A stretch of DNA of 64,000 nucleotides from Streptomyces virginiae (GCF_000720455.1 NZ_JOAK01000016.1:357863-421862); one strand, 5' to 3'. Numbered from the stretch's first letter, positions 8,290-17,273 are shown. Translations and numbers: made by a program. Notes: generated by a model not told the origin, from the sequence alone.

Positions 8290-9126
8290 GTGGTGTCGGA
8301 AGACCCTGCGGAGCGGCCCGCCCCGGCCGTACGGCCCGAGGTGTGGGAGACGTACGGACCGGCCGATCTCAGTGCCGTGCCGGTGTTCGCCGGAGGGTTC
8401 ATCAACTTCGGTTACTGGCACTCCGTCGACCTCGAAGGGCCGCTCTCGAAGGACGACCGGATCCGTAGCGAGCAGGACCTCTACCGGCACGTGCTCGACG
8501 CGCTCGCCCCCGACGGCGGCCGCGCCGTGGAGGTCGGCTGCGGCCTCGGCCTCGGATGCGCCCTGGCCCTCGAAGAGTACGGACCCACCACGGTCACCGG
8601 AGTGGACATCCATCCCCAGCAGCTCCGACGGGCCCGCGAGGCGAACTCCCCGCTCCTCGCCGCGCAGCCGCGCCGGCTGCGCTTCGTACTCGGAGCGGCC
8701 GAGAGCCTGCCGCTCGGCGACGCGGAGTTCGACTGCCTGTACAGCGTCGAGGCGGTCCAGCACTTCCCCGACCTGCCGGCGTTCGCCCGGGAGGCGGCGC
8801 GGGTGCTGCGTCCCGGGGGGCGGGTCGCGGTCGCCGGCTTCTTCACCGTGGACGGCGCGTCCGCCCCCGAGGAGCGGCTCGCGGGCCTGCTGGAGACGTT
8901 CGCCAGCGGACTCGACATCGCCCGGCCGGTGTCCCGGCTCGCGGAGGCCCTCGGCGAAGCCGGATTCGGCGACGTCCGGGCCGACTCGATCGGCCCGCAG
9001 GTCTGGCCCGGCTGGGACCGCTGGCTCGCCCGACTCTGGGCGCCCGGCACCTGGCCGCGGAACTTCATGGCCGCCTGGGAGCAGCGGATCCTGGACTACT
9101 ACCTGGTCACGGCCGCCCGCCTGTAG
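8290..9126 (+). CDS. SAM-dependent methyltransferase
   Basis: A 278-aa class I methyltransferase. Motif I is VEVGCGLGLGC near residues 78-88, the acidic ribose-binding residue follows in VTGVDIHPQQL, and motif post-I/II is YSVEAVQHFPD. An N-terminal lid with GGFINFGYWHS fits the small-molecule (sterol or polyketide O/C-methyltransferase) branch. The GTG at 8290 is preferred because GAGGAGG lies about seven bases upstream. It stands alone, so the substrate is unknown. Confidence 0.88.
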   Translation: MVSEDPAERPAPAVRPEVWETYGPADLSAVPVFAGGFINFGYWHSVDLEGPLSKDDRIRSEQDLYRHVLDALAPDGGRAVEVGCGLGLGCALALEEYGPTTVTGVDIHPQQLRRAREANSPLLAAQPRRLRFVLGAAESLPLGDAEFDCLYSVEAVQHFPDLPAFAREAARVLRPGGRVAVAGFFTVDGASAPEERLAGLLETFASGLDIARPVSRLAEALGEAGFGDVRADSIGPQVWPGWDRWLARLWAPGTWPRNFMAAWEQRILDYYLVTAARL

Positions 9127-9215
9127 GCATCCGGGAGGCCGCCGCGCCGTCACGCCGAGTTCCTCAGGCGGTGCAGGAGGATCCCTCCCCCCTCGTCGCG
9201 GCACTCGATCGCCCG

Positions 9216-10856
9216 TCAGGGCGCGGGCGGTGCCTCCTGGAGGTAGGCGGCGATCATGGCGAGGTCGTTGGCGATGGCCACCACGTCCTGGGTGTCGGGG
9301 CCGGGGGTGGAGGCGCCGTTGACCCCCGCGTAGAAGGGGTCGAAGCGGCCGCCGCCCCGGTCCAGGTACCCGGCGATGGTGATGGCCCCGACAGCCAGCC
9401 GGTCGTTGAGGTAGTCCCCTCCGACCGCCGCACCGGTCTTGGCGAACACCTTCCCGCGGGCCGGGCAGTCGCGGCAGTTCAGGGCCAGCAGTCCGTCGAC
9501 GCCCAGGACGGGCAGCGCCTCCCGGAAGAGCCGCGCGTCGGGGGTCCGCTGCCAGTACGCCAGCATCTGCACCAGCGCGGCGGGTGTCGCCCGGTCCGCC
9601 GGGTTGCCGCCCCGGCCGTCCGCCAGCTGCAGCTGCTCGCGGTCGACGCCCGCCTCGTCCAGGAAGTCGGCGAGGACCGGGAAGCCGTCCTCGCACTGGC
9701 GGCTGCCGGCCGTGACGGCCATCAGGCAGATGCCCAGGTTGGCGCCGAGGTTGTGACTGACCTTCAGGATCAGCTTGGCGTACTGGGCGTAGGGCGGGGA
9801 GGTGTACGCGGCCACCCGCGGGCTGCCGTCGTAGTCGCGGGGCAGCCTGGCGACCGGGTTGGGGCCGGCCGGGTCCGCGGTGACCTCCACCCCGGCGCGC
9901 CCGAGTGCCTGGATCAGCGCGGCGCGCCCGAACGCGGCGGGGTCGGTCACGGGGGAGGTGCGCAGCAGCGGCTGGGCGTCGGCCGCGATCGTGCCCGACA
10001 GCCGGATCCGGGTGCCGCCGTCGGTGGCCGTCACCGTGATGTCGGTGGGTTTGCCGGCGGCGACGGTCTTGACCGTGGAACTGACCTGGTACGGGGCGAC
10101 CTTCGGCCGCCAGTCCAGCCGGGCGGCGGCGCCCGCCCGGTCCCCGGGAGTGCTCAGGAGGTCGATCAGGTTGTCGTTGATGATCAGCGGCGTCGGGGTC
10201 GGGTCGAGGACCGGGTCGGGGGCGAACAGCCGGCTGTCGACGATCACGTCCCCGTCGACGCGGGTGATGCCGGAGGCGCGTACCTGCCGGGCGAGCTCGT
10301 CGATCCCGGCGAGGGGGTTCTCCGGGGTCAGGGTCGCGCCCGTGAAGTCGTTGGCGTAGGTGTGGTCGAGGTCCGTGTACGCGACCGTGCCGTCGGGGCG
10401 CGTCCTGCCGCCCATGGTCAGGTCGCCCTGGGCGACGAGGTCGAGGTCGCCGGTCAGGGTGGCGCCGCTGCGGTCGCCGACCGCGTGGACGGGTGTCACG
10501 AAGCGGTGTTCGGAGCCGAGGGTGTGCCACGGGCCGGAGACGCTGACCAGCTTGGCGGTGGACCCGGGGACGAAGAACTGGTCGGGGTACATGCTGTGCA
10601 CCACGCGGCCGTCGTCCGGCCCGGTCTGCAGCAGACCCCACTGGGCGTTGCGGTACTCCGGCTTGCGCATGATCTCCGTGATGCGCGGGTCGAGCCCGCC
10701 GGTGTCCGCGCCGCCGGACGAGGAGGGGGTGGGAGTGGGCGTCGGGGAGGGGGCCGCCCCGGTCGCGGAGCCCGAGGCCAGCGCCACGAACAGGAGCGCG
10801 GCGCAGGCGGCGGCCAGGCCGCGGCGCAGCGGCCCGGAGGGGTTCGGTCCGTTCAC
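9216..10856 (-). CDS. dacB: D-alanyl-D-alanine carboxypeptidase/endopeptidase (PBP4 type, peptidase S13)
   Basis: A 546-aa exported class C penicillin-binding protein. A signal peptide ends near ASGSATGA (~33) and is followed by a Pro/Thr/Ser-rich spacer to ~50. The catalytic triplet set is complete: SxxK in PGSTAKL (Ser99, Lys102), SxN in VSHNLGAN and KTG in FAKTGAAVGG. Between the first and second motifs lies the large insertion typical of DacB. It trims or cleaves peptidoglycan stem peptides outside the membrane. Length is usual for the actinobacterial family. It is transcribed away from the repeat block at 10.95 kb. Confidence 0.93.
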   Translation of the reverse strand: MNGPNPSGPLRRGLAAACAALLFVALASGSATGAAPSPTPTPTPSSSGGADTGGLDPRITEIMRKPEYRNAQWGLLQTGPDDGRVVHSMYPDQFFVPGSTAKLVSVSGPWHTLGSEHRFVTPVHAVGDRSGATLTGDLDLVAQGDLTMGGRTRPDGTVAYTDLDHTYANDFTGATLTPENPLAGIDELARQVRASGITRVDGDVIVDSRLFAPDPVLDPTPTPLIINDNLIDLLSTPGDRAGAAARLDWRPKVAPYQVSSTVKTVAAGKPTDITVTATDGGTRIRLSGTIAADAQPLLRTSPVTDPAAFGRAALIQALGRAGVEVTADPAGPNPVARLPRDYDGSPRVAAYTSPPYAQYAKLILKVSHNLGANLGICLMAVTAGSRQCEDGFPVLADFLDEAGVDREQLQLADGRGGNPADRATPAALVQMLAYWQRTPDARLFREALPVLGVDGLLALNCRDCPARGKVFAKTGAAVGGDYLNDRLAVGAITIAGYLDRGGGRFDPFYAGVNGASTPGPDTQDVVAIANDLAMIAAYLQEAPPAP

Positions 10857-10951
10857 AGCGCGCTCCGTTCGTCGCGGCTGCCGTCCCCGAGGCCTGTGAA
10901 CAGCGTGGCACGGCCGATTCCGCCATGCATGTCACCGTCGGCCGCACCCAC

Positions 10952-11310
10952 CCCCTGCGGGGTGCTCGGCGGTGTACGGCTTGCTTCGGCGCGGGGCTGT
11001 CGGTGTGCCGGTGTGGGCTGGTGCCCGTCCCCTGCGGGGTGCTCGGCGGTGTGCGGCCCGGGCCCGTCGGGGTGCTTGCCGGTGTCCCGGTGTGGGGCGG
11101 TGCCCGTCCCCTGCGGGGTGCTCGGCGGTGTACGGCCGGGCCCGTCGGGGTGCTTGCCGGTGTCCCGGTGTGGGGTGGTGCCCGTCCCCTGCGGGGTGCT
11201 CGGCGGGGTGAGGCGCGGGCCGGTCGGGGTGCTTGCCGGTGCCCTGCGGGGTGCTCGGCGGTGTACGGCCCGGGCCCGGTCGGGGTGCTTGCCGTGTCCC
11301 GGTGTGGGGT
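10952..11310. repeat. left tandem repeat array, ~78-bp unit
   Basis: The core CTGCGGGGTGCTCGGCGG recurs at 10955, 11032, 11111, 11189 and 11244, giving periods of 77, 79, 78 and 55. Each unit continues with a GC-rich stretch containing GTGCTTGCCGGTGTCCCGG. The block is part of a gene-free region between the PBP4 gene and the small secreted protein gene. Open frames through it give only Arg/Pro/Gly-rich translations. Confidence 0.9.
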
Positions 11311-11326
11311 GGTGCCCCGCAGGAGG

Positions 11327-11573
11327 GTCTCCTCGGCTCGGCGCGTGCGGGCACCTCGCGGCTGTGCCCGGTGGTCGCGCCTCGTCCTGCGGGGACCCTC
11401 CTACGTGCCCCCACCCCACCGCGGGGACCCTCCTACGTGCCCCCACCCCACCGCCCGCTACGGCAGTACTCCGCGGCCAAGGGGAGGGGGGACGGGGTGG
11501 GGTGTCCCCGCAGGACGAGCGCGCGACCACCGGGTACGACCGAGACCGCTCGAACGCGCCGAGCCGAGGAGAC
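11327..11573. repeat. 247-bp imperfect palindrome centred at 11450
   Basis: Three perfect inverted pairs share one centre: GTCTCCTCGGCTCGGCGCG at 11327-11345 with its complement at 11555-11573, CCCGGTGGTCGCGC at 11367-11380 with 11521-11534, and TCGTCCTGCGGGGA at 11382-11395 with 11505-11518. The centre also holds a direct duplication of GGGGACCCTCCTACGTGC. A transcript could fold into a very long cruciform-like stem. Confidence 0.88.
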
Positions 11574-11610
11574 ACCCCACCCCGACCCCCCGCACCGACC
11601 GCACCGACCC

Positions 11611-11860
11611 CGGCCACGCCGAAGCAACCGGACCCCGCCGAGCCGGCCCGCAGGGTAACGGCCCCCCGCACCGCCCGGACCGACTCCGGCCACGCCGAAG
11701 CAACCCGTACACCGCCGAGCCGGCCCGCAGGGCAACGGCCACGACTCCGGCCACGCCGAAGCAACCCGTACACCGCCGAGCCGGCCCGCAGGGCAACGGC
11801 ACTGCGGACCGACCCGGCTTCGCCGAAGCACCCCGGACCCCGCCGAGCCGCTCGCAGAGC
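11611..11860. repeat. right tandem repeat array, inverted relative to the left array
   Basis: CGCCGAAG begins units at 11617, 11693, 11754 and 11821 (periods 76, 61, 67). Read on the minus strand the units contain CGGCGGTGTACGG followed by TTGCTTCGGCG, which matches the first left-array unit at 10969-10993. The two arrays therefore face each other across the central palindrome. Confidence 0.88.
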
Positions 11861-11872
11861 AGGCCGCACCAT

Positions 11873-11922
11873 TCCAGCCCCGCCGGCGTTTGAGGCGCGG
11901 GTCCGGGCAGAGCCCGGTCCTC
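11873..11922. repeat. short dispersed-type intergenic palindrome
   Basis: The segment with CCAGCCCCGCCGGCGTTTG and GGTCCGGGCAGAGCCC looks like an intergenic element I know to recur in streptomycete genomes (CAGCCCC...GCGATTGAGG...CCGGGGCGGAGCCCC type). It marks the right edge of the repeat block. The match is from memory and not verified. Confidence 0.5.
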
Positions 11923-11957
11923 ACACCGCCGGGCCGCTCGCAAGGCGAGCGGTCCGG

Positions 11958-12212
11958 TCAGTCCGCCTCGTCGCCGGGGTGCACGGCCTCGACGAGGGTG
12001 GCGAGCACCTCGACGGCGCTGCTGTCGTGGTCGCTGCCCGCCGTCCCGCTGCCGCTCTGGAGGTTGGCCGTGCGGTCGACCTCCACCACGGAGTCGGAGT
12101 GCGAGTTGTCGATGACGGTGATCAGGCTGCCGCTCGCGGCGGCCGGCGTCGCGCCGCCGCCGATGAGGGCCACCGCGAGCGCGGCCGCGGCCCGGATGCG
12201 CGCGCCCGTCAC
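11958..12212 (-). CDS. small secreted protein of unknown function
   Basis: An 84-aa protein with a clear signal peptide (MTGARIRAAAALAVALIGG, cleavage likely after PAAA near residue 26) and a short mature part rich in Ser, Asp and Val. No Cys, so no lipidation or disulfide. Its ATG overlaps the stop codon of the upstream PEP-mutase family gene in an ATGA junction, which implies translational coupling. I do not recognise the mature sequence; its length is near that of chaplin-type proteins but it lacks their hallmark motifs. Confidence 0.7.
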   Translation of the reverse strand: MTGARIRAAAALAVALIGGGATPAAASGSLITVIDNSHSDSVVEVDRTANLQSGSGTAGSDHDSSAVEVLATLVEAVHPGDEAD

Positions 12213-13081
12213 ACCTTCACGCTCTCACGTGCCACCGGTACGGGGTGGTGGCGCGAGATGTTCTTCGTCAGCAGCCTCGTGGACTCGCCGACACCGACCT
12301 CCTCGCCGCCGTCCGCCGCGGGCAGCCGCCCGTCGGCGAGCCGCAGTTCGGCGAGTGCGGTGTCCATCGCCTTGTGCGCGGCGAAGAGGCACGGGGTGCT
12401 GTAGATGGCCACGTCGACACCGAGGTCGGTCAGCTCGCCGAGCGAGAGCCGCGGTGACTTGCCGCCGGCGATCTGGTTGAACAGCAGGGGCTTGCCGCCC
12501 ACGGCCTCGCGGATGCGTTCGATCCACTCCACGCTGCGCACCCCGTCGACGAGTACGACGTCCGCGTCGGTCGCCGCCAGGGCCTGCGCGCGGTGGATGA
12601 TGTCGGCCTCCTCCGTCGCGTCGGTCCGCGCGACGACGACCAGGTCCTTGCGGGTCGCCAGGACCATCTCCAGCTTCTCCAGGTACTCCGTCAGCGGAAG
12701 CACCTGCTTGCCGTCGGCGTGCCCGCACCGCCGGGGACGCTTCTGGTCCTCCAGGATGACGCCGGAGGCGCCCATCCGCTCCAGCCCCTCCACGACGTGG
12801 CAGGCCACTTCGGGGTCGACGTAGCCGTCGTCGATGTCGACGAGCAGGTGGTGACGGGGGAAGGCGCCGCGCAGTCGCTGGACGAAGGCCACCATGTCGG
12901 GCCAGGCGATGAATCCGATGTCGGGCAGCCCGTAGTAGGAGGCGGCGAACCCGAAGCCGGAGACGAACATCCCGTCGTAGTGCGCGGCCGCCACCGAGGC
13001 CGAGTACATGTCGTACACCCCGATGAGCGGCGTGGTGCCCGGCATCGCGATCTGTTCCCGCAGCTTGTTCCCGTAAGTCAT
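12209..13081 (-). CDS. isocitrate lyase/PEP mutase family enzyme
   Basis: A 290-aa TIM-barrel enzyme. The Mg-binding motif DIDDGYVDP lies at 82-90 and the lyase signature EDQKRPRRCGH carries the catalytic Cys119, as in 2-methylisocitrate lyase and carboxy-PEP phosphonomutase. VARTDA and LVDGVRS follow in family order. The Cys favours C-C lyase or phosphonopyruvate-type chemistry over PEP mutase proper, which has a different loop. GGAGG lies well placed before the ATG. It is coupled to the small secreted protein downstream, and a carotenoid oxygenase gene lies upstream on the same strand. Substrate unknown. Confidence 0.88.
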   Translation of the reverse strand: MTYGNKLREQIAMPGTTPLIGVYDMYSASVAAAHYDGMFVSGFGFAASYYGLPDIGFIAWPDMVAFVQRLRGAFPRHHLLVDIDDGYVDPEVACHVVEGLERMGASGVILEDQKRPRRCGHADGKQVLPLTEYLEKLEMVLATRKDLVVVARTDATEEADIIHRAQALAATDADVVLVDGVRSVEWIERIREAVGGKPLLFNQIAGGKSPRLSLGELTDLGVDVAIYSTPCLFAAHKAMDTALAELRLADGRLPAADGGEEVGVGESTRLLTKNISRHHPVPVARESVKV

Positions 13082-13266
13082 CGTTCGGTTCCTCCGAGGA
13101 GCGCATCGGCACAGGGAGGGCAGAGAGCCGCGCCACCAGGACTCTTTACCTAAAGCAGATACTTCCTTGATGAAGAGCAGAACTTTCGCGGATGAACGCT
13201 TTACTCACCCCGATGGCCCAGCCGGTTCACCACAGAAACGTCACTGACGGCGGCCGACGGCGGGGT

Positions 13267-14700
13267 TCACGCCTCCGTGGGCAGCCAGCTGCCGTGCAGC
13301 CCGAGCGGTACCCGGACGGGGATGCGGGCTCGGGCCACCGGCCCCGCCGCGGGGTCCTCGGCGGGGATGACCAGGAACCAGCTCGCCCCGTCCGTACGGT
13401 CGGTGGCGAAGGTCAGCCAGTGGCCGTGCTCCTCGGAGTCCCGCCCGGGCTCGGGGGCGAAGACCGGCTCGCCGACCGAGAGGTTCCCGGCGTCCCAGAC
13501 GCGGCAGCTCCCCGTCTCCGTGTCGTACCAGCGCACGGCGTCGTACTCGCCCGCCAGCAGGTCCGTCCGTCCGGTCTCGGTGGCCAGCGCGACGTGCCGG
13601 TGGCGCCGGCCGATGAGCCGGTCGTCCACCCGGGGGAACTCCACCCTGGAGTCGTCCAGCGAGGTGCGGGCCATGCGGCCGGCGGCAGGGTCGATGCGCG
13701 CCCGCACCAGGCCGCCGTGCACGGGCTCCGCGTCCGCCCCCGGCGCGTCGCCGACGGTCAGCCTGCTCCACTGCACGTAGTCCAGGACCACCGGGGCGTC
13801 CCCACCGGGGCCGTCGTCGTAGGCGTTCACGGTGTGCCACAACCAGAACGCCTCGTCCGACGCCCAGCGCGGCGCCCCGCCGTCGCGCGGGATCAGCGCC
13901 ACGCGCGTACCGCGCTCGGGCCGCCAGGACAGGAACGAGCCGCCCGCCATGGCCGCGGCCAGGTCGAAGAAGACCGGGGCCAGGACGAGGACGGCGTAGC
14001 GGCCGGTCAGGGCCATGTCGTGGATCATCATCGGCTCGTCCACCCCGTAGACGGGCGTGGGCCCACGGGTGACACCGCCGTCGCGGCCGATGACCGACCA
14101 GGTGAGGTACGGCGGCTCCAGGCCGTAGCAGAAGACGACCATCTCGCCCGTGACCGGATCGACCTTGGGGTGGGCGGTGATGCCGGCGGGCAGCGCCCCG
14201 TCGAAGTCCTCGCGGCCGATGGTCGCCAGGTCCGCGTCGACCCGGAACGGGCACCCCGACTCGGCGAGGGCCAGCATCCGCCCGGCGTGCCGGACGACGT
14301 TGATGTCGGGGAGGTCCCGGAAGGTGCCCGCGAGCTCCGGACCGACCTGGTCGGCGCTCGGCATGATCAGCGACTCCAGGCCGCCCCACAGGGCGCGTCC
14401 GGCCCGCTCCTCCGCCTCCAGCGCGGGGGTGCGCACGAAACGGTTGCGATAGCGGGCGCGGCCCCCGGAGACCCAGACCCCGTGCAGCATGCCGTCACCG
14501 TCGATGGGGTACAGGTAGGAGCCGATCGGGGTGAACCGCGGATTGGGGCCGTTGCGCAGGTACAGGCCGTCCAGCGAGGGCGGGAGCTCGCCCGTCACCT
14601 CCAGGTCGGCCACGTCGACCTCCTCCGAGACCGGGGCGAACGACCCCAGAAGATGGGGGACACGGGTGGGGTCGAAACGGGGCGGCGTGTGCGTGTTCAC
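13267..14700 (-). CDS. carotenoid cleavage oxygenase family protein
   Basis: A 477-aa seven-bladed-propeller dioxygenase. The four iron-binding His occur in TAHPKV, MIHDMA, LWHTVNA and GLHGSWLP, in the expected order, and the N-terminal YLRNGPNPRF motif is present. Such enzymes cleave carotenoid or stilbene double bonds with O2. The GTG at 14700 was chosen because GGGAGG sits five bases upstream. No carotenoid synthesis genes are nearby, so an apocarotenoid or phenylpropanoid substrate is possible. Confidence 0.93.
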   Translation of the reverse strand: MNTHTPPRFDPTRVPHLLGSFAPVSEEVDVADLEVTGELPPSLDGLYLRNGPNPRFTPIGSYLYPIDGDGMLHGVWVSGGRARYRNRFVRTPALEAEERAGRALWGGLESLIMPSADQVGPELAGTFRDLPDINVVRHAGRMLALAESGCPFRVDADLATIGREDFDGALPAGITAHPKVDPVTGEMVVFCYGLEPPYLTWSVIGRDGGVTRGPTPVYGVDEPMMIHDMALTGRYAVLVLAPVFFDLAAAMAGGSFLSWRPERGTRVALIPRDGGAPRWASDEAFWLWHTVNAYDDGPGGDAPVVLDYVQWSRLTVGDAPGADAEPVHGGLVRARIDPAAGRMARTSLDDSRVEFPRVDDRLIGRRHRHVALATETGRTDLLAGEYDAVRWYDTETGSCRVWDAGNLSVGEPVFAPEPGRDSEEHGHWLTFATDRTDGASWFLVIPAEDPAAGPVARARIPVRVPLGLHGSWLPTEA

Positions 14701-14876
14701 GGAACCTCCCGGCGTATGCCCGGCGGAGTTCCGGCGACCGGAAGGGGGCTCCCGCACGGGCGCGCTGTCACGGCACTCTCCAGTGAAACCCGGTACCCGT
14801 ACGGCTGCCAGAGCGGGCCGCCCCCCGGTCGGCCGGGGCCCGTACGAGCAGGTCGGCGCGGGCCCGTACGGGCCGG

Positions 14877-15281
14877 TCAGGCGGGGGCGAAGAGGTCCGC
14901 GTGCGCGTCGTCGAGGACGAAGCCGTTGTCCAGGCGGACGCGCACCGTCACCCGTGGTCCGTGCTGCCCGTGGGCGATCCACTCGGCTTCGAGCAAGGCG
15001 ACCTGCTCGGCCAGCTGCTGCCTGCTGGCCGGGGGCATCTGGTGGCCGAAGTCGTCCAGGAGCGCCTTGAGCCGCACGTACTCGCGCACTTCGTGGCTCT
15101 GCTCCCGTTCCCGGGGCGCGTCGACCCGCTCGACGGTGCCCGCGGTGCCCGACGCGAGGGCGAGCGAACCGACGGCGGCTTCCTCGCCCGCCGGGGAGTG
15201 CCCGGCCGTGACGACCGTCCCGGCCAGCCTGAGATCTGCCGCCAGCTTGACCCGCTGGCCTTCCTGGAGCTGGGGCGTCAT
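14877..15281 (-). CDS. 134-aa protein of unknown function
   Basis: I do not recognise this protein. The first half (EGQRVKLAADLRLAGTVVTAG) looks like a small beta-barrel of SH3/KOW type, followed by a helical stretch (ALLDDFGHQMPPASRQQLAEQ) and a closing beta-rich tail with FVLDDAHADLF. No signal peptide or membrane helix. The ATG at 15281 has GGAG nine bases upstream. It lies just downstream of the MpaB gene on the same strand. Confidence 0.7.
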   Translation of the reverse strand: MTPQLQEGQRVKLAADLRLAGTVVTAGHSPAGEEAAVGSLALASGTAGTVERVDAPREREQSHEVREYVRLKALLDDFGHQMPPASRQQLAEQVALLEAEWIAHGQHGPRVTVRVRLDNGFVLDDAHADLFAPA

Positions 15282-15352
15282 CGATCGTTCACTTCTCCGG
15301 TCGGGGTCGGGGTCGGCGTCGGGGCGGCTGCCTCCCCCAGTGTCTCGCCCGC

Positions 15353-16243
15353 TCAGCCGCGCGGTGACGGCGGGGGAGCCGGGGGCAGGGCCCAGCGGAT
15401 CGCCCGGGTCACCGCATGGCCGCCCGCGCGGGCGGCCGGGCCCGGTAGCCGCTCGGCCGCGGAACCCGAGCCGCCGGTGACGGCCGCCCTGGCCCACGGC
15501 GGCAGCAGGTCCACGGCGGCCGCCGCGAGCAGCGCGTACGGCAGCCGGGCGGCCCCCGGCAGCGGCGGATCGGTCAGCAGGAAACGGGCGGTGTCCCGGG
15601 ACGCGGCCGTCGGCCGCAGGCAGGGCCTGAACCGCGCCATCCGCGACGCCAGTTCCCGCACGTCCTCGGGCGGCCGGTCCGCGCCCAGTGCCCGCGCCAC
15701 CCGTGCCGTGTCGGCGAGGTAGGCGTCGCAGCCCGCCGGATCCAGCGGGTGCCTGCCGTACCGCTGGTGGGCGCGCAGGAAGCAGTCAGCCTCGGCGATG
15801 TGCACCCAGGCCAGCAGCTCCGGGTCGTCGGCCCGGTACGGCACGCCGTCGGCCGTCCGGCCGCGGACCCGGGCGTGCACCTCCCGGACGCGTGCCACCG
15901 CCGCCTCGGCGTCGGCGCTCGTACCGAAAGTGGTGACCGCCAGGAAGGTGCTGGTCCGGTGCAGACGCCCCCACGGGTCGCCGCGGTACCCGGAGTGCGC
16001 CGCCACGGCCGCCATCGCCACGGGGTGCAGGGACTGCAGCAGCAGGGCGGCGAGGCCGCCGACGAACATCGACGCGTCCCCGTGGACCCGCCTGACCGGC
16101 CGGTCCGGGGCGAACCAGCGGGGTCCCGGAGTCGAGTGGATCCGCTCCCGGTTGCGGGCTCCGTCGGGCCCGGCGACGCGCAGGAACACCGCCTCGCCGG
16201 CTTGCCGCCTGATCCGCCGGACGGCCGTCGTCGGGCTCGCCAT
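15353..16243 (-). CDS. MpaB-family (DUF2236) oxygenase-like protein
   Basis: A 296-aa helical protein of the MpaB/rubber-oxygenase family: GPRWFAPDRPVRRVHGDASMF at the start (split here, residues ~40-60), LHPVAMAAV and RLHRTSTFLAVTTFG with candidate haem-ligand His, and AEADCFLRAHQRYG. Family members include latex-clearing and fungal oxidative-cleavage proteins; most bacterial ones are uncharacterised. Full length for the family. Confidence 0.87.
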   Translation of the reverse strand: MASPTTAVRRIRRQAGEAVFLRVAGPDGARNRERIHSTPGPRWFAPDRPVRRVHGDASMFVGGLAALLLQSLHPVAMAAVAAHSGYRGDPWGRLHRTSTFLAVTTFGTSADAEAAVARVREVHARVRGRTADGVPYRADDPELLAWVHIAEADCFLRAHQRYGRHPLDPAGCDAYLADTARVARALGADRPPEDVRELASRMARFRPCLRPTAASRDTARFLLTDPPLPGAARLPYALLAAAAVDLLPPWARAAVTGGSGSAAERLPGPAARAGGHAVTRAIRWALPPAPPPSPRG

Positions 16244-16353
16244 GCGCCCAGTATGCGCCCGGCGCCGCTCCGCGGTCCCATGGACGGTAGGACGGTTGGG
16301 ACGGTTGAGAGGTACCGCGTCGGGCAGGTGCCCCTTGTACGAGGAGGTACGTC

Positions 16354-16704
16354 ATGGCTGCCGAGGACGTGCCCGCACCGGAGGCCGCCGCTGGCACCGA
16401 GCACCGCGACCACTATGTGGTGCGGGTGAGCGGCGACATGGACCTGGACCACGCGGGCGAGCTGCGGGCGACGCTCGCGGCAGCCCTGTCGCAGGCGCCC
16501 GAAGGCGCCGAGATCACCGTGGACCTGCGCCATTCCTCCTTCTGTGACTCCACGGGCCTCAACACGCTGCTGGACGCCCGGCGGCAGGGCGCCCGGACGG
16601 GCCACGTCCTGCGCCTGGCCGCCCCCAGCCACCAGCTGCTGCGCCTGCTCGAACTCACCGGGTCGAGCGGTTCCTTCCCCCTGGACGCCTCCGTGCCCGG
16701 CTGA
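16354..16704 (+). CDS. STAS-domain anti-sigma factor antagonist
   Basis: A 116-aa single STAS domain. VRVSGDMDLDHAGEL gives the first beta-alpha unit, and FCDSTGLNTLL carries the phosphorylation-site Ser66. It probably binds an anti-sigma kinase and frees a stress or sporulation sigma factor, as SpoIIAA/BldG do. No kinase or sigma gene is nearby, so its partner is elsewhere. GAGGAGG lies nine bases upstream of the ATG. Confidence 0.92.
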   Translation: MAAEDVPAPEAAAGTEHRDHYVVRVSGDMDLDHAGELRATLAAALSQAPEGAEITVDLRHSSFCDSTGLNTLLDARRQGARTGHVLRLAAPSHQLLRLLELTGSSGSFPLDASVPG

Positions 16705-16768
16705 GCGCTCCGGGGACCGGTGCGCCCCCAGCCGGCGGCACGCCGACCCCGAACGATCGGAGAACTCG

Positions 16769-17227
16769 ATGACCAGCGCCGACGAAACCTACGGCGACGA
16801 CGTCTACCAGCCGCAGGAGACCGACGAGTCCGCCGAGGCGCAGCCCGACATGGAGAACACCCTCGACGAACCGGGCCTCGACGACACCCTCGACACCGCG
16901 TACGTGCCCTTCGACCGCCCCTTGGCGGTCGACGACCGGGGGACCACCGCCGCCGAGGCGCGCACGGGCGAGACGCTCGAACAGCGACTGGCGCGGGAGC
17001 AGCCGGAGGTGTCGGACCAGGACGAGGTCTCCGACGAGGCCGGCGACGCCATGCTGGCCGGACCGGACCGGGCGGGCCGCCTCGCCGCGGTGGACGACTC
17101 GGCTCCGCAGCGCCACATCTCCGTACTGGCCCGTGACGTCGGGATCGACGGCGGCGCCGCCTCGGCCGAGGAGGCCGCCGTTCACGTCGTCGAGGAACTG
17201 CCGCCCGCCGAGGACCTGGACGCCTGA
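16769..17227 (+). CDS. DUF5709-type acidic protein
   Basis: A 152-aa very acidic, probably partly disordered protein. It has features of the actinobacterial DUF5709 family: YQPQETDE, DDTLDTAYVPFDRP, GETLEQRLAREQPEV and AGRLAAVDD. No signal or membrane segment. It follows the STAS gene on the same strand (64 bp), so co-expression is plausible. Function unknown. Confidence 0.82.
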   Translation: MTSADETYGDDVYQPQETDESAEAQPDMENTLDEPGLDDTLDTAYVPFDRPLAVDDRGTTAAEARTGETLEQRLAREQPEVSDQDEVSDEAGDAMLAGPDRAGRLAAVDDSAPQRHISVLARDVGIDGGAASAEEAAVHVVEELPPAEDLDA

Positions 17228-17273
17228 GCAGCGCCGTCCTGCTCCCTTCCGGGGCGGCCGGCCGGCGTCGGCG

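Noticed and set aside
8272..10947. A very long minus-strand open frame (891 codons) across the methyltransferase and PBP4 genes.
   Set aside because: It is in a different frame from two well-supported genes, is dominated by Arg/Pro/Gly, and arises from GC-biased codon positions.
10952..11310. Possible repetitive Arg/Gly-rich protein encoded by the left repeat array.
   Set aside because: Repeat periods of 77-79 and 55 bp do not all keep frame, there is no ribosome binding site and the translations have no coherent motif.
8556..12404. A 1282-codon plus-strand open frame covering PBP4, the repeat block and the lyase gene.
   Set aside because: It is antisense to clear genes and crosses tandem repeats; composition is that of a GC-rich shadow frame.
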